Assembly: GCA_037367405.1 (NCBI GenBank)
Contig: JAZKJV010010533.1
Coordinates: 1-64,000, forward strand
Direction: 5' to 3'
From: Ottelia alismoides
Taxonomy: Eukaryota > Streptophyta > Magnoliopsida > Alismatales > Hydrocharitaceae
Length of the DNA stretch: 64,000 nucleotides
Of the stretch, positions 10,710-23,190 are shown piece by piece; position 1 is the stretch's first letter; each line of letters starts with the position of its first letter. The translations under genes and the position numbers were made by a program. A model generated the notes under the pieces. That model worked only from the letters and a program-made list of their open reading frames with translations. It ran no database searches and was not told the origin of the DNA.

Positions 10710-12671
10710 TATACACTTTGTATATATTTTAGCCATAATTCGTATTTTTGTATTTTCAATAAACATGGCTAAAACACTGTATATACAAACTTATTAAATT
10801 ATTTAACAAAAATGATGTTTATTATTCCTCAAATTCTTTTTGACAAATAAATCAGGTGAAAATGCTTTGCAAAATGTTTGGAAAAAAGTTCGAAATCTAA
10901 TTGAAAATATTTTGAAAATTGTTTGAAAAATATTTTGTAATTTTTTTTTCAATCATTGTAAAATATTATGTTTATAAAATTTCTTTTCTTTGCATGAAAT
11001 AAAAATATTTGAAAATTTATTTGCAAAAGTTTGGAAAATGGTTGCCAAAATATTTAGGAATATCTATACATACTGTCAAAATATTTAGGAAAATCTATAT
11101 ATACTGTTTGAAAAAGCTTTGCAAAACATTTTTCAAATGTGTGTAAATGTTTGTAAAAATATTTGTAAAAATTATTTTGGACTATAGTTTTCAAAAATCA
11201 TTTGTAAAATGATTTCCAAATAAGTTTGAGGAATATATGCATCACACTAAAATTCCTTAATTAAAAATTAAAAATGATCACTTACCCTTTGTAAATCCTT
11301 AACTCTTGCAAATATAAGATGCAGCCCCATGTAAATATGTGTACCTATTTTTAGTTAAAATCTTTGTTTTTCAAAAATCACAAAAACATTTACAAAACCA
11401 AAATCCTAAAAACATTTGTAAAAAAAACTCTCTGCATTTGCATCATCTTTTCAAAAATCCATAAAAAGATCAAAAGTTTGAAAATTGCATCACAAAAAAA
11501 ATTTCTTGCATTGTACATAGCATGAGCATTTTTTGGAATAATCTAGGCGATTGAACGAGTCCAAATAGTGCATGAAGATTAGAGCTTATTGTAGACCTTA
11601 ATACATTTAATTTCAGAGGAACCCATTGAGGACTGGAATTGGAGATACTTCAGATCACCTTGACTTAATTCTTTAGATTCCAAATGACTACTTCATGAGC
11701 CAATTCAATGTGCCTAAATAGAACCCTTCATATCATCCGTACGACTCTTGAGATAGTGACTTGACTGGAAACCTCACACCTAACACTTAGCTCAACCTAG
11801 ATGGACATTTGAAAAATCTTGGGGTCTAAGTCGGGACGATGCAAGGTTGCTTCGTCAAGGGTGGCTCAGGAACCATTCTTGGAGATTGGCGACACCGGTA
11901 CTCTAACCCACTTCTTCTAATAACAATGATGTCTAACGACTGGAGATGGATTGAAATAATGCTTTGAATGAGGGATGGTTTATCGGCGCAACTTTTTCTA
12001 AGACCCTAAAGCAGTGGGTGGAACAAAAGATGCTATATCCACCGAAGCAAAAAAAGAATGCAAATGCTATGCGAAGTCAAAGAAAATAGTCAAAGAAGCC
12101 TTCAACGAAAAATTTCACAAATATGAGCTTCAAAAAAAGCTTGCTTCTTGGTGAAGGTTCGGTTACACTGACCGACTTCACGCGGGTATGATGACTACAC
12201 CGGTCCATTCCCACTTCTCTTCCCATTCTTCTAACTTCTTATCCCATTCGGTTGTAAAGACCGGAAGTTCCTAACCTTAGAAGGAAATATCTGACTCCAC
12301 GAGGACGAGTTATCAGAAGAGCAGGCACCTTGGTGGTTCAATGGTTTATACTGGGGAGAGCTGAACAATTTCACACACATGGTTCTATCATTTTAAGATA
12401 GCAAGAGTATGCGACTGAGAGGATGGTTTTGACCTGGCTGTGAATTGGACTGGATAATAGGAGCATGGAACCAAAAGGCTGTTGTGTCACAAATCCTAAC
12501 TTCTAAGTGGTTCCGAACACTTCATTAATCCAAAGGCCTTCTCTGAGCTCCAAACTTTGACATTATTAAGATAAATTAAAAGCCGAAATTTATTCCAAGT
12601 TCTTTCTTTTTCTTTTCTTTATCTTCTTCTCCGCACTTATAGGCACAAGTGTTTGCTAGGGACTAGCAAAG
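10710..12671 (+). other. 3' non-coding tail of element B
   Basis: The first 800 bases (10800-11510) are low-complexity, with degenerate repeats of TTTGAAAA, TTTGCAAAA and TTTGTAAAA. From about 11520 to 12670 the sequence is of higher complexity and resembles, in order, the minus-strand interval 17290-16155 of the host element and more distantly 34440-35480. The shared start near 11530-11650 (GAGGAACCCATTGAGGACTG) is one example. No coding potential is seen. Confidence 0.7.
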
Positions 12672-12689
12672 GCAAGTATGGGGGGGGGG
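12672..12689 (+). promoter_or_regulatory. Polypurine tract of element B
   Basis: GCAAGTATGGGGGGGGGG lies immediately before the 3' LTR start at 12690. The host element has the same context on the other strand (CAAAGGCAAGTATAGGGGG, 16141-16154 plus neighbours). Confidence 0.9.
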
Positions 12690-13698
12690 TGATGAATCTC
12701 CATTTCATCACCTTTATTCTTTCATTTTGGCCTTTAAACCTTAGCTGAATGCATGTATATATCATTAATTTGCCAAAATTAACATTCACTAATTTGTCCA
12801 AAATACTGTATGAAATACTGAACATTTATTGTATTTATCGCCAAAATAAAAGAACAAAGGAAAGAAAAGAAAAAGAGCAAGGTGTCATGGACACTGAAGT
12901 GACTCTAGCCCCCGAGACTCAGCCATCATGATGACTTCGACAAGGAATAAAGTAGGGGGAGATAGAGCGGCTAATTGTATAGAAAATACAAAACAGATCA
13001 CTCTACAAAATAGGCCAATAATTACTTTTTGGGACCTATTTTATTCTTTATTATTTACACCTCAAATAATAAAACTTTGTACATGAAAATTGTAGCAAAA
13101 ATATATAGAAAAGTACAAAATTTATTGCACACAAAAATAATATCCAATATACATCGTATACATAAAATAAAATTCCAAAATCCTAACTTCCCAGACCCAT
13201 ATCTCTCAAATAAAAACTCAAAATATATCAAAATCACCTTTAATTGTATATAACTTTTAATAAGCTTTTTAATGAATGCGGTTTTATATTTTTTGGAGTT
13301 AAGATGTGAAAGTTAGGTTTTAGACCCCTATTTTATAATACACCCAATTAAAATATTCATTTTATTTATTCTTTATTCTTTATAATTTTATATTTTATAA
13401 GTGTGTAAAAATTATCTATAGTATATGTATATATTAAAAATAAAATAAAAACACAAATAAAGTATATATATCATACATAGGTAAAATGCATGTACTTTTA
13501 TTTAATTAAGTATATATATAACTTCAGAAAAGTATCATAAAAACATATTTATATGTATAAAAATAAGTTATAAATATATAAAATAAGCAAATAAAATAAT
13601 AAATTTTAAAATACAAAATAAAAATAAATTACCTAAAATATAGGTAAATGTACCTATATATGTATACCCTAAAAAGTAACTTGTAAATAAATACCTCC

Positions 13699-13727
13699 AA
13701 AAAATAAATAAATAAATAAATAAATGC
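13699..13727. repeat. (AAAT)n microsatellite
   Basis: About six AAAT units within the AT-rich part of the element B LTR. Confidence 0.85.
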
Positions 13728-14093
13728 ATAAAGTACTACACAAAATTAGAAACATTTTTTATTTTGTAACCTAAAAATAATAAAATCAAATCCTATTTAT
13801 TATTCATTTTCAAAGGCATTTTGCCTTGGAATTTCCTTGTTGGTCCACGTGGACCAACCATACGTGACTTTTTGTTGGCCGCATTCAACTATCCGACCGA
13901 CCCTCTGACTTCTGTTAGAGATTCACGAGGCCGCATCTTCGCTAATTTCTCCAGGCCTCCTCCATCATTCATTACCCTCGAGGCTACCACCATCGTGCAG
14001 CCTCTTTGTCCCAGATCCACACCCATCCTCGCATCTTCACCAACCTCCCACCAATCTCACACAAAATTGCCTCGAAATTCACCAAAAGCTAGC

Positions 14094-14104
14094 CTATAAA
14101 TAAA
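14094..14104 (+). promoter_or_regulatory. TATA box of the family I LTR
   Basis: CTATAAATAAA lies just after the GC-rich block, and a counterpart TTTATAAATAA lies on the minus strand at 52841-52851 in the solo LTR. Conservation between two LTR copies and the position support a core promoter marking the U3/R boundary. Confidence 0.6.
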
Positions 14105-15946
14105 CCCTTTCACCCATTTTTTTTATTTTTGATCCTTCTCCTTCGAGCTTTGACTACTCAGACCACTCCTATGAGATTCTCCATGGTGAAAGCAAGGTAG
14201 AACTCGTGGTTTGCAGCGAGGAGATGCAAAGAGGAGTTGAATCCACCCCACCGTCAGAGTGTCGCCGGCTGGTTCTGCTCCTGGCCCTTCAGGATGGTTG
14301 AGCCCCATTTTCTTGCATTTCTAGGTAATATGGTAGTTTAATCTTCATTCTGTATCTTTAATTTATAGTTTAATCGAACAATTAACGCTCAAATCGAAAA
14401 GCCCAGATTCCTAGAGTTTTGGCTCCATGTCAAAATCACAAATCCCTGTCGTTTGATCAAGAATAGCAGTCCAGATCTAATCTGGACCGTTGATTATTCG
14501 CGAAGGGGTATGCAAGGACGATCACATGATCAGACACATGGTGACCTCTAGACGGCTGGATCTCGGTGTGTTAGTGGGTAAATTGCATAGCCTCCCTCTA
14601 CCTTTTTGCATTTATTAAAAAGTCATGCAAATGTTTTAAGAAGTTTAAAAACTTTTAGACAAATTGCATGTAACCCCCTCAAGCTTTTGAATATTGCAAT
14701 TTAGTCCCTACTAGAGTCACGTGCAGGCGCACGTTTTATCTTGTAAAATTGCATGTAAACCCTTGCGAGTTATTTAAATTATCGTTTATCTATTAAGTTC
14801 GAATTTCAGTGTTAAACTTAGGGTAAAATTGCACCGGGCCCGTCGTTGTTATTTTTATTTGTAATTATACTCCTGCTAGTCTGATTATTTTTATGAGTCA
14901 TTTTATATTTATTAAAATTATTTGACGTGCCTCAAAAATCACCAAAAAAAGGAGTAGGTTCTTGGATGCATGCTTGATCATGCTATAATTTTACATTTGC
15001 ATTTTATACCCCTTCCTATTTTCTAAAATTGAAAAAGTGCACGGTCAGTCCCTGTTTGTCTTAGAAAAGCCAAAAAAATTATAAAATCATTTTCAAAAAT
15101 TCCCAAAAAATATTACATTTGTTTAAGAATCTTTAGACCAAAAATCACCAAAAATAGAAAAAAAGAAAATACTTAAAAATCGAAAACCCCCAAAACCTTT
15201 AGAAAAATTTGAAAAATCCCCAAAAAATCCAAAATCAATGATTTTTTTGTGTAATTTTCGTTATATTATTATCTTTATATTAAAATTAATTTGGAGAAAT
15301 TTTGAGACTATTTGATATTTTTCATCTCCATTTTGATTTCGGCCTATTATGTTATCCCTATTTTAGGGTACTTTTAACTTTAAAAATATATAAAAATTAT
15401 TAAAAACCAAAAAGATTTTATTTCTCTTATTTTGACCATTTTATTAATATCTATATCTATATCAATATATATTGTATATATACTCTTATATATCTATATT
15501 GTATTTATAAAAAGAGAAGGAAATATATAAATATATAAATATATATAAAAAGAAAAGTATAAAAATAGAAAACTAAAAATAAAATACAAAAATATAAAAC
15601 AAAAATCAAATAAAAAAATTAATTAATTAAAAACCCACATTATTTGATAAATTTTGTGCATAGTTATATATACATATACACCTATATTATTTATTTATTT
15701 ATAAATAATATAAAAGTGCTACATCATGTGTTCCTCGTGTTCGGCACCCTAGTCTGCTTGCCACTATGTACATCTTATTAAAGGGTTTAAAATAAATTTT
15801 GATCCACACTATATTTCCATTTCTTTATATTTAATTGTGGGTTGATTGCTGACTAATCGAGGTTTCTTACGAGTCGCCACAATGATTGTGTCTCCACCTT
15901 GTATGAGACATATTTTAGACCCTCGACGAATCCCGGTTTTCAATCA

Positions 15947-16140
15947 TAAAATCCCTTTAGTATTTCATTTTCTTTTCTTTTCTTTATTCTTTCATTTTGG
16001 CATTAAAACATTATTTTATATACAATAATCAGAATAAATAATGAATGTTAATATGCACAAAATAATGTTATTTACATGCATTAACTAGGGTTTTTAAGGC
16101 CAAAATGATAGAATAAAGGTGATGAAATGGAGGTTCATCA
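15947..16140 (-). mobile_element. First 194 bp of the host element's 3' LTR, cut by element B
   Basis: Read on the minus strand from 16140 it starts TGATGAACCTCCATTTCATC and follows the family I U3 (compare 54430 leftwards). It stops exactly where the element B LTR ends with CA at 15946. The next bases here, TAAAAT, continue the family I U3 at the point where the solo LTR reads CATAAAAT (54230-54238). The rest of this LTR should lie on the far side of element B but has been lost with B's 5' part. Confidence 0.82.
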
Positions 16141-16154
16141 CCCCCTATACTTGC
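16141..16154 (-). promoter_or_regulatory. Polypurine tract of the host element
   Basis: On the minus strand GCAAGTATAGGGGG sits directly before the LTR start at 16140. Confidence 0.88.
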
Positions 16155-18050
16155 CTTTGCTAGTTCCTAGCAAACACTTATGCAATAAGTACAAAAAAAT
16201 AAAAACAAAGAAAAGAAAAGGAAAGAAAGTGGATTAAATTTAATTTTCAAACTTGTCTTCAAAAAATCAAAGTTTGGATCTTAAATCAGACCTTGGGAAT
16301 TTTAGTGTGGTCAGAACCTTATTGAGAATCGGATTTGAAACCCAATAGCCTTCGAGACCCCCAAAACTCTGCTCAAATCTCCTCAATAGCCAGGTTAGAA
16401 TACTTCAACTCATATGCAAACCCTTACGACTATTAATCTTACTTGTGCAATGTATGTGATGGTGGCTCCCCTCAACTGAAATGACAAAGAGACTAACTTC
16501 TTCATCATGACAACCCAATGATTCCCCAATCCAGCAACTCTTTCCTCGAGGAGCGGGGTATTCCCTTCTAAGTTCAAGTGGCAACCAGCTCATGAAGAGG
16601 GGGTGAAGAGAAGAATGGATAGTAGCCAGTGTAGCTACCTATCCTAGGATGCTTGACCACTGTAGCCAAGTCACCCAGTTGCATGCTTACATGATATGAC
16701 TTTGAAGCTTAGGCTTGCTTATTGAATGTACAAATATATACACTCCGACATGCATTTTTATTTTCAATCAGACATGCCCACTTTTTTGGAGTTTTAACCC
16801 CCCCTTTTTGAAGTACTATATACATCAGCATTTGCATAAGGAATTTTCCTATTGATCTAGAAGACTATCCCTCTTGTGAAGCATTATTGCAACCCACACT
16901 CTCCTGTCTTTAGACATCTCCGCTATTGGACAAGTTGGGGTGCACTTCCTCCCTAGACAATGATAAATGTTTCCACTTGTGTGAGTCTTATACCGGCAAA
17001 TCCAATCCCCTCACCACTCCAACTGAGTTGAGCCAAGTGAAGGGTTTAGGTGTCCAAGTTAGATCATTATCACCAAGAGCCGTGCATGTGCTCTGAAATA
17101 CTCTACTTAGACAGTCAAGGATCCATTGAACAAAGTCTCGTGATTCTCAAAGAATTAAGTCAACTAGACCTGAAGTACCTCCCACTTCCTATAAGGTTCA
17201 TGTGATTAGGTAGATTTATGGTCCAACCAAGCTCCAATATTTGGATTTTACTTAGACTTGTTCAATTATCAAACTTAATCCGAAAAATATGAATGCTATG
17301 CAAAAGCTATGTACAATGCAAGAAATATTTTTGTGATGCAAATTTCAAAGTTTTGAACTTTTTATGGATTTTTGAAAAAGGGTTTGCAAAATTCTCTGCA
17401 AATTTTGAAAAAAAATTGTAAATGTTTTTGGAATTTTTCAAAATAAAAGATTTTTGGAATGAAACTAGCTACAAATATTTACATGGGGATGCATCTTATT
17501 ATTTACAAGAGTTGGGTTTTTAAGGATTTACAAGGGAGATGTGATTATTAATATACAATTGATAAAGAATTTTGGTGCGATGTGTACGTTCCTCAAACTT
17601 ATTTGAAAATGATTTATAAACAATTTCAAAAACTATAGTCCAAAATAGTTTTTGCAAATAATTTTTACAAGCATTCGAAAATTATTTTCTAAAGGTTTTC
17701 AAATAGTATATATAGATTTTTCAAATATTTTTGCAACCATTTTCAAAATCGTTTGCAAATAGTTTTTTATAACATTATTATTTTACACAAAGAAAATAAA
17801 TTTTACAAATAATACATTTTTACAAAGGTTGAAAATATTTTACAAAAATTTTTCCAAACAGATCAAACCATTTTTCAAATCATTTTGCAAAAATATTTTT
17901 AACCTGACTTATTAATCAGTATATACAAAATAATTTGAGGAATAATATGCATCATTTTATTAATTGATTTAATGAATTGTATATGTATATACTATTTTAG
18001 CCATATTTATTATTAGCAATACAAAAGTACGAGTTATGGCTAATGTATAT
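16155..18050 (-). other. 3' non-coding tail of the host element
   Basis: Counterpart of the element B tail in the opposite orientation: a higher-complexity domain at 16155-17290, then low-complexity degenerate TTTGCAAA-type repeats at about 17290-17950. No coding potential; open frames such as 16405-16593 are short and not conserved. Confidence 0.72.
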
Positions 18051-18070
18051 ACAGAGTATATATAACCCCA

Positions 18071-18428
18071 ATATACTTAGCTTGAGCTATGTCCTCATAG
18101 ATCATAGAGAAAAAGAGAAGACATAACTTGTACCGAGTATAGAAAAGCCTAAATAATAAATGAATGAATGAGGAAACAAATGAATGGGAACTCGACCGTC
18201 CCCCCATATGCTTAGGATCAGATAATCCTAAGTATAACAGATTGTACACAAGGCAGGGAGGGTCAAGGGTGGGAATGAACAAATCACAACTCAGGTTGTC
18301 TCCCCCATACTTAGGGTAATATATCCCTAAGTATAGACAAGATGAGGAGATATTAGAGGGGATCAAAGAATGAATGAAACCAGGGCACATACCCCCTATA
18401 CTTAGGACAAAGTACGTCCTAAGTTTAG
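18071..18428 (-). repeat. Hairpin array with PPT-like arms (host element tail)
   Basis: Four stems. ATATACTTAG 18071-18080 pairs with CCGAGTATAG 18133-18142, the long terminal hairpin whose stem continues through GAGCTATGTCC. CATATGCTTAG near 18206-18215 pairs with CTAAGTATAA 18228-18237. CATACTTAGGG 18306-18316 pairs with CCCTAAGTATAG 18325-18336. CTATACTTAGGAC 18396-18408 pairs with GTCCTAAGTTTAG 18416-18428. Spacing between stems is about 80-100 bases. Preserved pairing in spite of general decay, including the GGAC/GTCC extension, is notable. Confidence 0.9.
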
Positions 18429-18449
18429 AAGTCTGATAAAAAGGGGTGA

Positions 18450-18474
18450 CACACATACACACACACACACACAC
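18450..18474. repeat. (CA)n microsatellite
   Basis: Interrupted CA dinucleotide run beside the hairpin array. Confidence 0.9.
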
Positions 18475-18559
18475 CTTTTTTAGCAGATAAAGAAAACTGA
18501 AAATGAGAGGAAGAAAAGAAGAAAATATGAAAGCTTATAGGAAGAGTTTTTGAGTCACA

Positions 18560-18745
18560 TTATCCGAATGTTGTGATGCTGCTACAGTTGTGGATGTTCC
18601 TTCAATGTAGAGTACTTTGACAGAGTCGACAACTATCAGAAAAGTGTCATGCTCGAGATAAGGCTTTAGTAACTGACCGTTACGACAAATGGTTGTGCGT
18701 CAGGAGACAATTCTGATATCACAATGCTTCCGTTGTATATTTTAA
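18560..18745 (-). pseudogene. Host element: integrase C-terminal tail
   Basis: The minus strand encodes a short piece reading VKIYNGSIVISELSPDAQPF, aligning with HTNGSVDIAELKDDAQPF near the end of the element A integrase (57658-58707) and with the same place in element B. It ends at an in-frame stop, followed by a decayed tail. About 400 bases of integrase between this piece and the core at 22410 are missing. They were lost together with the first part of the LTR inserted between them. Confidence 0.82.
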
Positions 18746-21700
18746 CCTAAAATAAATAAATAAAGTAAAAACAAAAAAATACAAGACTGTATATATATGT
18801 AATAGATACATGGTAAATCAGATCTCGAGAGAAGGCAAGACTTGACCTGATCGACAAAGAATAAAGTAGGGGGAGATAAGGCCAAAAACACCAAAAATTC
18901 CAAAATACATTTGTCACTTGTAATTATTCATCACTTGTACATTATTGTCCATATTACACATTCTTCCATCATTTTATTCATTACCAAATTCTTTGTAAAT
19001 AAAAATTATTTCTTCTTGAAATTTATGAATAAAATTCGTTTGTAAATAATAAAATTATTGTAAAATAAATCTGTGTATATAGTGTAAATAACCACACTCA
19101 CAAAAAGCCACATATCTCAACTTTCAAGATGAATATCTTATCCACATGAAATCCAAATTCATCAAACTCACTTTCATTGCACTCCAAATTAAATTATCTT
19201 TAAAATGAGGTGATTTCATAAAATTCTGAGATAAGGTGTGAAATATGGCCAATTGGGGTATTACTGAATCTTATACCTTTATACACTATATATATTTTAT
19301 TTATTTATTTTCTTGTGCATATTTGTCGATATTGCATTTTCCATTACTTGTAAATATTTTATTTAACTCATATAAAATACAAATAAAAATTAAAAAATAA
19401 AAAATCAACAAAAAAATAAATCATATAAATATTATATATGTATCACCATGTATATATTGTACCTATACCTTTTTATTTAACCTAATAAATCTAATCTGAA
19501 AAATCAAGTCAAAATAATATTAAAATCCTTGTAAAATATCGTAAATAAATGAAATATTCAATTATATATATAAATAAATAATTAAAAAAATCAAAATACT
19601 TTATATATAGGTATACATACTTGTAAATAACACCTTGTATTTATTTTAACCCTTATAACTATATTATTTAATTAATTAAAAACCACTAAAATTAACTTAG
19701 CATTTTTTATTTACTTACATTATTAAATTAATTCATTTTTGATTTTTTGAATCATTTAACTTTTATTTATTGTTTTGTCATTTTCCCTATTTTAGACGTA
19801 TCTGCGGTGCACCCTATTGCTCATCTGCGCCTCCTCGCCCGCTAACTCCGCTTTCGGTCATTTCTTCTCACGATTTTCCCATGCGCGCCTTCAACTAAAT
19901 GCACCTGATTCCTTCTTCGATCTTTTCACCTATTCAGTTCTCCTCCACACCACCACCTTAGATCTACCTATAGTTCCGCGAATCACTCTCATTTCAAATT
20001 CAAAAACTCATCAGTGACACCTATACATACCATCCCTCCACATCCGACGACTTCTTAATCCAACTTTAGCCAGATTTCTCCCCAAGATCGACGTTTGGAG
20101 TGAGTTGTAGGTGACAGCTATGGTTCCCCATGATTTGGAGCGTAGAATTTTGAGCGAAGGGCATGATTCACCTACGTCGCCGGCTAGCTCCTCCATACGT
20201 CTCTGCCTTTCCGCCCATCCGTAGATCGAAGTGATCTTCATTGTTTTTCTTATCAGTAGGTAACCTAGATAGATTTTCTCCGATTCAATCTTTATTTTTT
20301 GCTTTAATTTCATATTAATCATCTAGATTATGTCTTTTTCATTCTCCTCCAATTACCCAACTCAACTTATGACCGTGCCAACATCTCCGCAACACCTTTC
20401 TCCACTTCTTCCACCTTCTACCCCCCTCCAATTTCTCAAAGATCTGGGGTTTAGTTTCCATTCCGACCACCTTTCATCAAAGACCTCGGCTTACTTCCAT
20501 TTCACACAATTTTGACCTAATTTCTTGATCGAAGGAAACCTCCGAGCATGAGCTTTCGAATGTAGGTCTAAGCAGCTTCAGATCTCAAGCATAACACAAA
20601 AATCGAAGACTAGAGCTAGTTCCTGGAGCATATAATCTTATACTCCCTAATGATTCCATGAAGAGCTTAGGTGCACATAAGATGCGGAAGGACTCGAGCA
20701 ACATTTTAGGCAAGAATTGAAGAGAATCCATTGAAGAACGAGGGAGAATTGAACGATCAAAGCTCGCAGAGAAGCCCCCTCTTCCCAGTTCATCGATACC
20801 CTCTTGTAGCCGCTCGATCAAGAACATGGGGTCCAGTTTAGATCTTAGCCATCCGTTGAGCCCCCAAACTACATCATTGATCTGAATATCCAGCTGTATA
20901 TCGAGCCATTCAAGCACACTTCATCTATAGCCCTTTGATCTTCAACGTAGCGCATCTGAGCCGCCCGAGCTACCATGTCGCTTAAAGGGTATATTTGCAC
21001 CCATACCCTTTGTCTTTCTTTTATTTACAAATAAGTCCCTCCGAGGACACGTGTCGTTCTATTTTAATTTGAACATTTGCATTGTATGCCTTGGTATTTA
21101 TCTTATTTGCAAACGAGTCCTGTTTGAATTGCACGCGTGCCTAGCACGTGCTTTGCTGGGCAATTTGCAATATAGAGTATGCAGCTTTAAGTTATTATTT
21201 GGATCTCGGATTTATTTTAATTGCAATTAAGTCCAATCCAACAAGGCGTACGCACCCATTTACGTGTTTTCTTAGAAAGTTTGCAACATTTACCTCATAC
21301 TTTTCTTATTTATTAATATTTAGTCTGCATACTTTCAATATTTGCATATTAGTCCCTGTGAGTTTAGATTTAAATTGCCTTTTAAAAATCAAATAAAAAA
21401 TGTCAAAACATATCTAAATTTCCACAGAAATTATCTTAGCTTCCTGCTTCATTCACCATGCATCTATAATTTTCATATTACATTTTCATAATTTTTATTA
21501 ACTTAAAAAAATTCAAAAACTCCATAAAAACATTCTATTTGCATTTCAAAATCATTAAAAATACATTTTTTTTCAAAAAAATCTATAAAAAATCATGTTT
21601 GATTTTATTAATATCTGATCAATTTTCACATTTTTTATTCTTCATAAAAACCACAAAAAACATAAAACTCTGAAAATCATTAAAAATCATAGAAATTCTT

Positions 21701-22409
21701 CGAAAAATCCAAAAAATCATAAAATGACATTCTAGAAAATATAAAATACCTTTCAATATGTATATATTTCATTTATTTTTGAATTTGTTTGATATTTTAA
21801 AAATCCAAAAACATCTAATTTGTTCCTTGTTTATTGTATTCCCTATTTTTAATTTATTTAAAGGCTTTAAAATTGTGAAAATTATGGAAAATTCATAAAA
21901 ACATCAAAAAAAGTTTCAAAAATCAAAAATAATTTTTGTTTAATTTTCTGGTTATTTTTTAGATAATTAAAAATACAAAAAGTGTGATTGCGTGTGTGCC
22001 TTTATTTCTCTTCAATTATTTCATTATTTTTAAAATAAAAAATATCTTTGCAAAATGAAAAAATATATATAAGCAAAAAATCAAATAAAAAATATAAAAT
22101 TAAAATTCATAAAAATATAAAAGATTAAAAAAACAAAAACCAAGCATCAAGTACAAAGAATTTCCTTCATTTTTTCATTGACTATTCATTGCATTGAATA
22201 ACCCTCAGGATTTTTGTAGCCTCCCTGAGTTCGATCCTATCGCTATACAAGTAAATTAAATTGCATTCTTCTCTTGCTAAAATTTTGTATTTATCTTTTT
22301 ATTGAATTGTGCTTGAGATTAAATAATTTTTTTTTGTTTGACGCTTCTTTGGGTTGCGACGACACTTCTGAATAATTCATTCGAGTAAAAACCTTGAAAA
22401 AGCACATCA
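18746..22409 (+). mobile_element. Family I LTR (probable solo LTR) inside the host integrase, 5' end deleted
   Basis: Plus-strand family I LTR. The U3 block AAAGTAGGGGGAGATAAGG is at about 18860, only about 110 bases from the left edge, whereas in the element B LTR it lies about 260 bases in, so roughly 150 bases including the LTR start are missing. The right edge ends GCACATCA at 22409 and abuts the host integrase codons for SNREV. No PBS or internal region follows, so it is a solo LTR or an LTR remnant. The GC-rich centre (about 19800-20990) yields spurious frames. Confidence 0.8.
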
Positions 22410-23190
22410 ACACCTCCCTATTTGAAACTTTAGCCATGTCGTTCGTCTGTGGGGGTAAGGAGAAGCTACTCTGTGATCAATGCCATAATTCTTCGCTAGC
22501 CTTTTCACCTTCTTATTAATGAAGTGGCTACCCCCATCCAAAATAAGAATACGTGGAATACCAAACCATGAAATAATATATTCCCTCAAGAACCTGCATA
22601 CTATCCTGCTATCAACAGTTCGTGCGGGTATAGCCCCCACCCATATACTAGCATAATCCACATCGAGAAGGATGTACTCAAAGCCACTGCTATAAGGGAA
22701 CGATCCCATAAAATCTAAGCCCCAGTGTCAAAAATCTTACAAATGATAACATGTTTTATTGGCATTGCATCTCTAGCACTGACTGTCCCTACTACTCTCT
22801 TACAATCCAGGCAGCTCTTCACGAATGTGCATGCATCTCTAGTAAGAATCGACCACCAAAATACGTTCAGGAGTACCTTCTGCATTGTCCTCTTCTCTAA
22901 ATGATGTCCCCTGCCTCTAAAGAATGGCACAGAGTGAGGACACTATTGTATTCCTATTGAGGAATACATCGCATGTAGATACAATCTGATCCATCATGAA
23001 AAAGAATCGGATCCTCCCAATGGTAGTATCATGCCTCAAAAACTAGCCTGTTGACTCGGTCCTTCGGCTAACCCTATGGACTCTTCCGTGTAACCAAAAA
23101 GTTCACTATATCTGCATACCATGGAAGCTTTTTAATTGCAAAGATACCCTCGTTTGGAAATCTCTATGCAATCTCCGACATGTACTCATC
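22410..23190 (-). pseudogene. Host element: integrase N-terminal and core domain
   Basis: On the minus strand the HHCC zinc region reads HHLEKRT ... FVKSCLDCKRVVGTV (22930-22715). A shifted frame follows with the catalytic core: [22 protein letters not shown] and, after a further shift, AKVSNREV, giving all three acidic residues. It is cut after SNREV by the LTR ending at 22409. The part from about 22931 to 23190 holds the RNase H-to-integrase connector with stops. Orientation and order (gag right, integrase left) match a minus-strand Athila element. Confidence 0.88.

Larger units (their letters stand above)
12690..15946 (+). mobile_element. 3' LTR of element B (family I)
   Basis: A 3257-bp LTR starting TGATGAATCTCCATTTCATC and ending GGTTTTCAATCA. 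The end was placed by comparison with the solo LTR at 50303-54430, whose end (GACCCTCGTGG ... TTATCA on its own strand) aligns with GACCCTCGACGAATCCCGG here. It contains the family I U3 block with AAAGTAGGGGGAGAT at about 12950, a GC-rich centre near 13820-14300, and long AT-rich stretches. Open frames in the GC-rich part (for example 13821-14099) are composition artefacts. The LTR lies in the 3' LTR of the host element. Confidence 0.85.

Noticed and set aside
18040..18474. 144-codon minus-strand frame across the hairpin array
   Set aside because: Its residues simply translate the repeated CTAAGTATAG arms and a CA microsatellite; the other arrays do not keep this frame.
19817..20917. Possible small host genes (66, 103 and 110 codons)
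   Set aside because: Inside the family I LTR at 18746-22409, with no homologous frame in the sister LTRs and no domain I can name.
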